Positions 33,317 to 40,505 of a stretch of 64,000 nucleotides of DNA are shown piece after piece. Origin of the DNA: JBGMEA01 sp041447245. Lineage in GTDB: Bacteria; Bacillota; Clostridia; Eubacteriales; Anaerofustaceae. Numbering within the stretch: position 1 is the stretch's first letter; each line of letters opens with the position of its first letter. The DNA is taken from the NCBI GenBank assembly GCA_041447245.1, contig JBGMEA010000021.1, positions 1 through 64,000 on the forward strand, given 5' to 3'. Both the position numbers and the translations under genes were made by a program. A model generated the notes under the pieces. That model was not told the DNA's origin. It searched no databases and saw only the letters and a list, made by a program, of their open reading frames with translations.

Positions 33317-34189
33317 TTATTTCTCTTCCCCGTCATTCGTCATAATCGCCCCGTACAGTTCGGGTCTGCGGTCGCGGAACACGCCCCACTCCGTGCGCTG
33401 TGCTTCGAGTGCGTCCAAATCAAAAGTCGCCGTCAGCACCGTCTCGTCGGTTCGTCCCGCCTGCGCGATGACGGCACCTGTGGCATCCGTAATGAACGAC
33501 GAACCGTAGAACATGATGTACGACTCATCCTCCATCTCCATGCCGATGCGGTTGGAGGCGATCACGGGGATCAGATTGCACGCGGCATGTCCCTGCATGC
33601 ATCGCTGCCAATGGGCTTTCGAATCGACTTCGGGATCTTCGGGCTCCGATCCGATGGCGGTCGGGTACAGCAGCAGCTCCGCACCCATCAGCGCCATGCA
33701 GCGCGCAGCTTCGGGAAACCACTGATCCCAGCAGATTCCCACTCCGATTGCGCCGTATTTTGTATTCCACACACGAAACCCCGTATCGCCGGGGTTGAAG
33801 TAGAACTTCTCCTCATATCCGGGTCCGTCTGGAATGTGGCTCTTGCGGTAGACCCCAAGCACGGTGCCGTCCGCATCGATCATCGCCATGGAGTTGTATA
33901 ATGCGCGGTTCTTTTTTTCGTAGAAACTGATCGGCAGCACCACCCCGAGCTCTTTCGCGATGCGGGAAAAATGCACCACCGCGTCACTTTCCTCCGTTTT
34001 TCTCGCAAGAGAATAAAATTCCGCTTTTTCCTTCTGACAGAAATAAAAATTCTCGAATAATTCCTGCAGCAGAATCACCTGCGCACCCTTTGCGGCAGCT
34101 TCTCGAACAAGCCCTTCCGCACGCGCGATGTTTTCTTTTCTGTTGCCGGAACATGCCATTTGCGTTGCCGCAACCGTCACCGTTCTCAT
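33317..34189 (-). CDS. aguB: N-carbamoylputrescine amidase
   Basis: This 290-residue nitrilase-superfamily enzyme turns N-carbamoylputrescine into putrescine, CO2 and ammonia. The Glu-Lys-Cys triad is visible in L-L-Q-E-L-F-E-N, Y-R-K-S-H-I-P-D-G-P-G-Y-x-E-K and G-V-G-I-C-W-D-Q-W-F-P-E-A-A-R. It sits 15 bases after aguA on the same strand, giving the full agmatine-to-putrescine route. The ATG at 34189 follows GGAGGTGACA; the in-frame GTG at 34195 lies within that site. Its last ~57 codons exist a second time downstream, so the present 3' end may have been supplied by an inserted element. Confidence 0.93.
   Translation of the reverse strand: MRTVTVAATQMACSGNRKENIARAEGLVREAAAKGAQVILLQELFENFYFCQKEKAEFYSLARKTEESDAVVHFSRIAKELGVVLPISFYEKKNRALYNSMAMIDADGTVLGVYRKSHIPDGPGYEEKFYFNPGDTGFRVWNTKYGAIGVGICWDQWFPEAARCMALMGAELLLYPTAIGSEPEDPEVDSKAHWQRCMQGHAACNLIPVIASNRIGMEMEDESYIMFYGSSFITDATGAVIAQAGRTDETVLTATFDLDALEAQRTEWGVFRDRRPELYGAIMTNDGEEK
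33323..33493 (-). repeat. Direct repeat, proximal copy (within aguB)
   Basis: Partner of the repeat at 32450-32620. It forms the functional 3' end of aguB. Confidence 0.85.
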
Positions 34190-34204
34190 TGTCACCTCCG
34201 AGTA

Positions 34205-35230
34205 TTATTGTATTACAGACGGCATCTGCTGCGTAATGCAGTGCACATTGCCGCCCTCTTTGATCAGTTTCATTCCGTCTACCGTCTTGATTCTCCGATC
34301 GGGAAAAACTTCCGTAAGAATCGCGATAGTACGGGCATCCGCATCCTTCGCGTCACATCCGAAAATCGGCAGAATGATCCCGCCGTTCACAAAATAAAAG
34401 TTCAGATAGCTCAGCGTCAGCCGTTCGCCTTGGTAATATCTTGCAGGCGGCTGCGGGATTTCGATCAGTCGGATTGCCCGCCCTTCGGCATCGGTCGCGT
34501 TTGCTAATACAGCCCGATTTTCCTGCGTGATGGCGTAATTCGGGTCAGACGGATCGTCGCACACCTGCATCAGAATCACACCAGGCATCGCAAAGCATGC
34601 CACATTGTCGATGTGTCCGTCCGTTTCATCACCGAAAAGCCCATGATTGAGCCAAATGATCTTGCGCACACCGAGCAGCTTCGTCAATACCGATTCGATC
34701 TCGGCTTGACCGAGGTTCGGATTACGGTTCGGATGAAGCAGACATTCCTTTGTCGTCAGCAGGGTACCCTGCCCGTCCGTATGGATCGATCCGCCTTCCA
34801 ATACGATCGATGCATCGATTTTCGGGATAGCATAATATTCCAACAGACTTGCCGCAACCAGATCATCTTTCGCGCAGTTCGGATACTTTCCGCCCCAGGC
34901 ATTGAATTTCCAGTTGATGCCAATTCGGGTACCGTCAGCATGAAATACAATGGTCGATCCATTGTCGCGGCACCACGCATCATCATGCGGAATTGTGATG
35001 TATTCGATGTTGGCAGTTCCGCACAGTCTCTCGGCTTCCGCTGCCGTATCAGGATTGACGATCATGCTCAGCGGTTCAAATTCGCCAATCGCTCTTGCCG
35101 TTTCTGCATACCCTTCACAGACTTCTTCGTAATTTTCCGCCCAGACAAGCGAGTCCTTCACCGGCCACTCCATCCAGGTTCGCTCGTGGAGCACCCATTC
35201 GGCGGGCATATGCAAATCGTATCGATTCAT
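34205..35230 (-). CDS. aguA: Agmatine deiminase
   Basis: A 341-residue guanidino-group hydrolase that converts agmatine to N-carbamoylputrescine and ammonia. Diagnostic motifs are W-C-R-D-N-G-S-T, V-L-E-G-G-S-I-H, D-E-T-D-G-H-I-D-N and the catalytic Cys in E-G-G-N-V-H-C-I-T-Q-Q-M-P near the C-terminus. Length is normal. AAGGAA lies 8 bases upstream. It is the first gene of the aguA-aguB pair. No putrescine transporter or carbamate kinase is nearby, so the pair probably serves polyamine synthesis rather than ATP-yielding catabolism. Confidence 0.93.
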   Translation of the reverse strand: MNRYDLHMPAEWVLHERTWMEWPVKDSLVWAENYEEVCEGYAETARAIGEFEPLSMIVNPDTAAEAERLCGTANIEYITIPHDDAWCRDNGSTIVFHADGTRIGINWKFNAWGGKYPNCAKDDLVAASLLEYYAIPKIDASIVLEGGSIHTDGQGTLLTTKECLLHPNRNPNLGQAEIESVLTKLLGVRKIIWLNHGLFGDETDGHIDNVACFAMPGVILMQVCDDPSDPNYAITQENRAVLANATDAEGRAIRLIEIPQPPARYYQGERLTLSYLNFYFVNGGIILPIFGCDAKDADARTIAILTEVFPDRRIKTVDGMKLIKEGGNVHCITQQMPSVIQ

Positions 35231-35276
35231 CGCAATTTCCTTTTCTGATATGCAATCATTATACTATGGATTGCAC

Positions 35277-35306
35277 AAAAAAAACAGACGGAACTCAGTC
35301 CGTCCG
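35277..35306 (-). terminator. Terminator overlapping the cyclase-fold gene's 3' end
   Basis: On the minus strand CGGACGGA pairs with TCCGTCTG (one mismatch), followed by a run of T. The left arm contains the last codons of the gene ending at 35295. Confidence 0.7.
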
Positions 35307-35945
35307 TGGGCACTCCTGCAACACATCATTCAATCTTGTCATCAGCCAGTCCGCATCTCTGCGCCGCAATCCAGCTTTCGCGTGATTCCGACGAAGCAAA
35401 TCAATGCATTCACGCACAACATCCGCACTCCAGAATTTCCAGCAATCCAACTCCCGCAGGCCGTCTTCGGCAAGCGGCATCAAAGAAAAAATCATTTGCT
35501 GCGAGCTTTCCGAACAGAACGACAGTGCCCGGCTGATATCCGATTCTTCCGCAACCACTCTCGGATAAATCGCGTATTCGGTTTCCAACTTCTGCGATTT
35601 TTGCAAAGCCGGGCCGAATACATTCAGTTCGTCATGGTACAGCTTTCCGACAGAAATTCCGCCGCGCACCGTCAGACCGAATTCCGAAAGCAATGTGCGG
35701 ATCAATGCAGATACAATCTTCAGTATTTTGTCCAATGCTTCCCGTTCGGAGAGAGGAATCGAGATCGCGATCATTTCGGCAAATGAGGTAATCCGCAAAT
35801 CTTTGATCCCGAGCCGCTTCGCCGTCTCGTTATCTTCAAAAATATACGGCAAATTCAGAATCGCTGCCGTCTCCGCGGCAAACACATCGCTGAAATCCAA
35901 CATTCGGATCAATGCGCAAACCCGTTCTTCAAAAATAGTATCCAT
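35295..35945 (-). CDS. Nucleotidyl-cyclase-fold protein, catalytically doubtful
   Basis: A 216-residue protein. The middle (about 45-140) resembles a class III cyclase/GGDEF-type fold. R-G-G-I-S-V-G-K-L-Y-H followed by N-V-F-G-P-A-L-Q-K-S-Q-K-L-E-T-E-Y-A-I-Y-P-R is a pattern seen in a group of uncharacterised bacterial cyclase-like proteins. The first metal-binding Asp normally found in F-S-D-S-I is replaced here (S-F-A-E-M-I), so activity may be lost. The ATG at 35945 with GAGGT is preferred over a GTG at 35954 inside the site. No partner effector gene is adjacent. Confidence 0.5.
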   Translation of the reverse strand: MDTIFEERVCALIRMLDFSDVFAAETAAILNLPYIFEDNETAKRLGIKDLRITSFAEMIAISIPLSEREALDKILKIVSALIRTLLSEFGLTVRGGISVGKLYHDELNVFGPALQKSQKLETEYAIYPRVVAEESDISRALSFCSESSQQMIFSLMPLAEDGLRELDCWKFWSADVVRECIDLLRRNHAKAGLRRRDADWLMTRLNDVLQECPRTD

Positions 35946-36014
35946 TGGTTCCACCTCAGAGAAATCAGATTACCCTTGGCCTCGCCCCGTATACCCGAAA
36001 ATCGAACAAAAGAA

Positions 36015-36638
36015 TTAAGTCAGACGCACAATAATGCGATGAAGAATATCCACGCAATTATCAAGATAAGACGAAGCGTCTTTGATATGGTGATAAATCT
36101 CGCGTTTCCGCAGGGCATCCATCGCATCGTCACGGAGGAAAACCCCTGCCATGCCGTCCCGGTATAAACGTTCGATACTGATGTGAGACTGACGGATATC
36201 CGCAATTTTGCTCTCGGACTGTTTTGGATCATCATGCAGAGCGTTCATCGATTCGGCAAAAATATCCGCTCCGCTTTTCAGATTTTCCGTCATGAACAAA
36301 ATGGTATCATCTGCGGAAACCTGATAGCTCTGCATAGAAAGCAGTGTGGATTTGGCATAATCGATTACCTGATACATCGAAATGGAAATGGAATAAATAT
36401 CCCCACGGTCAAACGGTGTGGAGAATGCTTCAACCAAATCACTCTCGAGTTTCTTGCGTACTTCATTGGTTCGTTCAATTCCCGCCAGCAAATGATTGCT
36501 GTCCGCTTCCGCACCGTTTTTCAGCCAGACGTAAAGCGTATCGATGGTCTGTGCATTAATCTGAGCCTGCCGATAGAGCATTTCAAAAAAATCATATTTA
36601 ACGGGGAAAAGCCGTTCCAAAAAATTTTTCTTTGACAT
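36015..36638 (-). CDS. DUF47/PhoU-like phosphate transport accessory protein
   Basis: This 207-residue, all-helical protein has the DUF47 features: F-F-E-M-L-Y-R-Q-A near the N-terminus and charged helices with D-x-x-x-E-x-x-x-D patterns that bind metal clusters in PhoU-like folds. It follows the Pit-family phosphate permease gene by 17 bases, the standard pairing in which the DUF47 protein modulates the permease. AGAGGAA is 6 bases upstream. It is the last gene of the ppk2-pit-DUF47 unit. Confidence 0.87.
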   Translation of the reverse strand: MSKKNFLERLFPVKYDFFEMLYRQAQINAQTIDTLYVWLKNGAEADSNHLLAGIERTNEVRKKLESDLVEAFSTPFDRGDIYSISISMYQVIDYAKSTLLSMQSYQVSADDTILFMTENLKSGADIFAESMNALHDDPKQSESKIADIRQSHISIERLYRDGMAGVFLRDDAMDALRKREIYHHIKDASSYLDNCVDILHRIIVRLT

Positions 36639-36655
36639 TTCGTTCCTCTTTCACA

Positions 36656-37693
36656 CTAAAACAGAACCAATTTCATCAGGGCATACACTCCGGCGGAAAC
36701 CAAAGCAGCCAGCGGAATGGTAATGACCCATGAGACAATAATCTCTTTTACAATTCCCCAGTGCACCATTCGGTACTCATCCGCCGCACCGACTCCCATC
36801 ACACTGCCGACGACCACATGCGTCGTGGAAACGGGAGCACCTGTCAGATTGGCAAACAACACTGATGAAGCGGATGCCAATTGAGAATTCACACTGTGCA
36901 CCGGTTTGATGTCATAAATCCCGCGACCGATGGTTTTCATGATACTCCATCCTCCGAGCAGGGTTCCCGCAAACATCACACATCCTCCGCCGATGCGCAC
37001 CCAAAGCGGAGCCGTTGAGACGGATGTTCCGTTTGCCGCAGCGATGGCAAGCACGATGATCCCGATGATTTTCTGTGTATCATTGGCTCCGTGATTGAAT
37101 GCAAGTCCGGCAGAGAACACCCATTGCACTCTGCCGAGCCATCGATTCAGCGTAAATTTTGCGTTTCGGAAAATCAGTTTGGAGATCTTTCCCAACAGAA
37201 AAGCCAATCCGAATCCCAAAACAGGCGACAGCACCAGGGAAGCCACGATTTTCACAATTCCCGTAATATGATGTCCGCTTGCAACCAAATCGGAGAATCC
37301 CCACAGAATATGGGAAGATCCCGCCGCAACCATGACGGATCCGATCAATCCGCCGACCAGAGCATGTGTGGAACTCGAGGGAAGCCCGAGTTTCCATGTC
37401 AGAAGATTCCAGACCACGGCACCGATGATTGCGGCAAACAGAATCGGCAGCAGCGATTGATTTGCAGGAAGATCGACCAGAGAGGAAATGGTATCGGCAA
37501 CCTGATTGCCTCCGAACACCGCACCGATCAAACCGAACACAGAGGCCAATACAATAGCCTGCTGCGGCGTGGCGGCACCGCTGGTAATGATGGTGGCAAC
37601 GACGGAACTGGCATCATGCAGACCGTTCGTCAGAGTAAACACAAAGCAGATCAAGACAACTGCAAGCAATATTACCCATATCGGCATAATCAT
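36656..37693 (-). CDS. pit: Inorganic phosphate transporter, PiT family
   Basis: The protein has 345 residues and about ten membrane helices. The two PiT signature repeats are present: F-T-L-T-N-G-L-H-D-A-S-S-V-V-A-T in the N-terminal half and G-L-A-F-N-H-G-A-N-D-T-Q-K-I-I-G-I in the C-terminal half, each with the phosphate-binding Asn-Asp core (N-G-L-H-D, G-A-N-D). It takes up phosphate with protons or cations. It is flanked by ppk2 upstream and the DUF47 gene downstream on the same strand. Confidence 0.92.
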   Translation of the reverse strand: MIMPIWVILLAVVLICFVFTLTNGLHDASSVVATIITSGAATPQQAIVLASVFGLIGAVFGGNQVADTISSLVDLPANQSLLPILFAAIIGAVVWNLLTWKLGLPSSSTHALVGGLIGSVMVAAGSSHILWGFSDLVASGHHITGIVKIVASLVLSPVLGFGLAFLLGKISKLIFRNAKFTLNRWLGRVQWVFSAGLAFNHGANDTQKIIGIIVLAIAAANGTSVSTAPLWVRIGGGCVMFAGTLLGGWSIMKTIGRGIYDIKPVHSVNSQLASASSVLFANLTGAPVSTTHVVVGSVMGVGAADEYRMVHWGIVKEIIVSWVITIPLAALVSAGVYALMKLVLF

Positions 37694-37711
37694 TCTCGAT
37701 GCGTCCCGCTG

Positions 37712-38578
37712 CTAAGCCAGCAGCGTTTTCCGCCATTCAGAAAGACTTTGTTCAACCTCGGGCGCCAACTTCGGATATTGCGGATTGATTCGCTGCAAAT
37801 GCTGCAGAACAATTTTGGAAATCAGATAACGGGAATACCATTTTTTATCGGCAGGAATCACATACCAAGGACAGATCGGAGTAGAGGTCTCATTGATTGC
37901 CGCTTCGTAAGCATCCTGGTAATCATCCCAATATTTCCGTTCTTCAATATCGCTTTGTGAGAACTTCCAATTTTTTGATTGATCGTCGATTCGTTGGAGC
38001 AATTGTTTTTTCTGTTCGTCTTTTGAGATATTGAGAAAAAATTTAATCACGGTTATTCCGTTTTCCCAAAGATACTGTTCATAATTTTTTATCTGCGTGT
38101 AGCGCTTTTCAATGACCGAATCATCTTTGCAGCGATCCGGCAGCACCTGCGACAGATAGAGTTTATGTACTTTTGCGACCAATACATCTTCATAATAAGA
38201 ACGGTTGAATATGGCAATTTTTCCCCGTTGCGGAACATGACGCTGTGCGCGCCAGAGGTAATCGTGCTTCAGTTCTTCATCCGTCGGCTGTTTAAAATTG
38301 AATACATCCACACCCTGAGGATTCAGCCCGGAAAACACATGCTTGATGGCACCGTCTTTCCCCGCAGCATCCATTGCCTGAAAAATAATCAAAATCCCTT
38401 CCCTGTTCTCCGAATACAGTTTATCCTGACTATCTTTCATCAGATTGATATCGTCCTGAATGATCGTCTCCGCCTCCGAGCGTTCCTTGAATTTCCCCGT
38501 ATCTGCGGTATTAAACTTTTTGATTTCGAATTTCTTTTCTCCCGAAAATTCATATTGCTTTAAATCCACGGCAGGCAC
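37712..38578 (-). CDS. ppk2: Polyphosphate kinase 2 family protein
   Basis: The protein has 288 residues. Walker A is F-Q-A-M-D-A-A-G-K-D-G, Walker B region I-A-I-F-N-R-S-Y-Y-E-D-V-L-V, and the lid contains K-N-W-K-F-S-Q-S-D-I-E-E-R-K-Y-W-D-D-Y. It transfers phosphate between polyphosphate and nucleotides. The sequence type (no second PPK2 domain, Asp after the Walker A Met) fits class I or III; the direction and nucleotide are not decided here. The start is GTG with AAAGGAGG just upstream. It lies upstream of pit and the DUF47 gene, so uptake and polymer storage or use of phosphate seem co-expressed. Confidence 0.88.
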   Translation of the reverse strand: MPAVDLKQYEFSGEKKFEIKKFNTADTGKFKERSEAETIIQDDINLMKDSQDKLYSENREGILIIFQAMDAAGKDGAIKHVFSGLNPQGVDVFNFKQPTDEELKHDYLWRAQRHVPQRGKIAIFNRSYYEDVLVAKVHKLYLSQVLPDRCKDDSVIEKRYTQIKNYEQYLWENGITVIKFFLNISKDEQKKQLLQRIDDQSKNWKFSQSDIEERKYWDDYQDAYEAAINETSTPICPWYVIPADKKWYSRYLISKIVLQHLQRINPQYPKLAPEVEQSLSEWRKTLLA

Positions 38579-38724
38579 CCTCCTTTATGTCCGAGGAGCA
38601 TCATGGGATCATAGGAAACCGATCCGCTCCGTTTGCGTTCATTATATGATGCCCGCTTTCCGATTGCAAGCGGAAGCGAAGGATTTCATGAGAGATGCAT
38701 CGCTTTGTTTTCCTGGCAGAGAAC

Positions 38725-39588
38725 TCAGGCAATTACAGCCCGTCGCAACGTTCGGATCATTTCATATTGCCTGAACGTGCATACAAATCCGAGAGAAGCC
38801 AAAAATATCTGTGTCTCGGTTTTTCCCGCTTCCACATTGAGAATCGAACTGTATTCCGATTGAATTTCTCTTCCCTCAGCCCGAAACAATTCCGTCCCGA
38901 ACCCTTTGTTTCTGACATCTTTGCGGACGGCAAATTGCACGATTTCGCCCGATTGCACATCGGCAATCAAATATCCTGCGATCTCTGCATGATCAAATGC
39001 CGCATAATACCGAAAATGATCTCCGATAGCATTCACGGAATCCTCCGAATTCTGCCAGGAGGGAGCAAAATCCCAAAACGAACGAAACAATGTCCAATCC
39101 GGCTGCCGAATACGCTCTACCCGATGATTGTTTTTCGATGAAAAATTGAGACGGCTTGCACGATAGCAGCAGAATTCTCTTGCAATTTCAAATTTTTGCT
39201 TCCGATAAAAGTTCAGGGCAGGCTCGTTATCTTGTATGACTTCCAATACATATTGCGTTACATTGCCTGCGTCCATTTTTTCACGCACGAAATTCATCAT
39301 CCGTGTCGTGACTCCACTCTGACGAAAGGCAGGAATGACACCCGTACCCATATCATAGGCTGTCAGATGTCCGTCCGACAAGCGCAGTCCCTTCATTAAA
39401 ATTCCGACACACCGACCTTCAAAAAAGGCCGCGGCAGAATATTCGGGTGAATAACCTCTGCGTATATTCGCTCGATCAAATTCTTGTGCAGTCATTTCGA
39501 TTTTGACATGATAATCCGAAAACGCATCCATAAATGTCTGATAAACGATTTCGGCAGGCAGCCCTTCCAATGTTTGGCATGCAATCAT
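38725..39588 (-). CDS. Tandem GNAT acetyltransferase
   Basis: A 287-residue protein with two GNAT folds. The first has G-T-G-V-I-P-A-F-R-Q-S-G-V-T-T-R-M-M-N-F, a degenerate acetyl-CoA loop, and N-E-P-A-L-N-F-Y-R-K-Q-K-F. The second has F-A-V-R-K-D-V-R-N-K-G-F-G-T-E-L-F, a good Q/RxxGxG/A-type loop. Substrate unknown. The start at 39588 has GAGGGA upstream; the frame is open further, to 39708, but without a site and into the next gene. Confidence 0.8.
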   Translation of the reverse strand: MIACQTLEGLPAEIVYQTFMDAFSDYHVKIEMTAQEFDRANIRRGYSPEYSAAAFFEGRCVGILMKGLRLSDGHLTAYDMGTGVIPAFRQSGVTTRMMNFVREKMDAGNVTQYVLEVIQDNEPALNFYRKQKFEIAREFCCYRASRLNFSSKNNHRVERIRQPDWTLFRSFWDFAPSWQNSEDSVNAIGDHFRYYAAFDHAEIAGYLIADVQSGEIVQFAVRKDVRNKGFGTELFRAEGREIQSEYSSILNVEAGKTETQIFLASLGFVCTFRQYEMIRTLRRAVIA

Positions 39589-39623
39589 CAGCTTCCCTCT
39601 CTTTGCGTTGCATTTATCCAAAA

Positions 39624-40100
39624 TCATTCGGAAATCATATCGATCAGGCGCTTGCCTGATTCTCGACGATAGATCATCGGAGTATAACGGATTCCGTCCG
39701 AAACACATTCGGAGCCGAGTGGTTCAAATCCCAGTTTCCGATAGATATCGACGGCGTAAGGAGAAGAGTGAACCGTAAACTCAGCAGAGGAGCTTGCCTC
39801 CAAAACTGTTTCAAACAGCAGTTTCCCGACACCCTGTCTCTGAAAAGCATCCGTTACAAAAAACAAAGACAGGTGGCTTCCTGCGTTTCTTGTCGAAATC
39901 ACCCCGATCAATTGTGCCTCATTGTACGCACAATAAGTATCAAGCAGATCGCCTGTGGATTTATTTTCGATGAAATCCAAGAACGTACGTATCCCGGACT
40001 CCTCATAATCGGGAGCCGTAAGCTGCAGGAACACTCTGCGCACCAGCTCCATAGCAGCGGCAAAGTCTTGATCGTTTTTTGTCTTTTCAATGCGGATCAT
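39624..40100 (-). CDS. GNAT-family acetyltransferase
   Basis: A 158-residue protein with the acetyl-CoA loop F-V-T-D-A-F-Q-R-Q-G-V-G-K-L-L-F-E and the later V-D-I-Y-R-K-L-G-F-E-P, both typical of GNAT enzymes of the YjdJ/ElaA-like groups. Substrate unknown. GGAGG lies 5 bases upstream of the ATG at 40100. It is preceded by a small glycine-zipper gene and followed 35 bases later by the tandem GNAT gene, on the same strand. Confidence 0.85.
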   Translation of the reverse strand: MIRIEKTKNDQDFAAAMELVRRVFLQLTAPDYEESGIRTFLDFIENKSTGDLLDTYCAYNEAQLIGVISTRNAGSHLSLFFVTDAFQRQGVGKLLFETVLEASSSAEFTVHSSPYAVDIYRKLGFEPLGSECVSDGIRYTPMIYRRESGKRLIDMISE

Positions 40101-40113
40101 AAGTACCTCCGGA

Positions 40114-40347
40114 TTACTGCCGTTTCTGCTTGATACTGCTCCCGACAGCAATGCCCAGACACATTCCGATTGAAATTCCAAGCGCCGGATTGTTAAACAG
40201 CAATTGTCCCAATGCTGCACCGAGGCAGAGCCCGAGGCTCAGCCCAAGCGCCAGATAATTTTCGGTATCCGAAGTCTGTCCGTCGGGCTTTTCGGGATGC
40301 GATTCCGGTTCCGCTGCGTCAGTTTTTTCTTTCTCATCCTCATTCAT
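40114..40347 (-). CDS. Small glycine-zipper membrane protein
   Basis: This 77-residue protein has a charged, Glu/Asp/Pro-rich N-terminal half (1-28) and a C-terminal half with two glycine-zipper helices: A-L-G-L-S-L-G-L-C-L-G-A-A-L-G and A-L-G-I-S-I-G-M-C-L-G-I-A-V-G. Such helices pack tightly in membranes. No specific function is known. GAGGGA lies upstream. It is 13 bases before the GNAT gene and probably shares its mRNA. Confidence 0.7.
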   Translation of the reverse strand: MNEDEKEKTDAAEPESHPEKPDGQTSDTENYLALGLSLGLCLGAALGQLLFNNPALGISIGMCLGIAVGSSIKQKRQ

Positions 40348-40445
40348 AAACGCTTTCCCTCAAATTCAGTGATTGATATCTTTTATTGTATCATACCGAT
40401 GGGATGATACGCAGCCGAAGCCCTGAGGAATCCGTCAAAACCCAT

Positions 40446-40475
40446 CAAAAAAAGGCCGTTTTACAACCTTTTTTT
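40446..40475 (-). terminator. Possible terminator of the Cache-CheW gene
   Basis: On the minus strand, a weak AAAAAAAGG/CCTTTTTTT pairing is followed by a T-rich run, about 30 bases after the stop. Confidence 0.45.
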
Positions 40476-40505
40476 CGCAGACGGAACAACAACGGACACG
40501 CTCGC

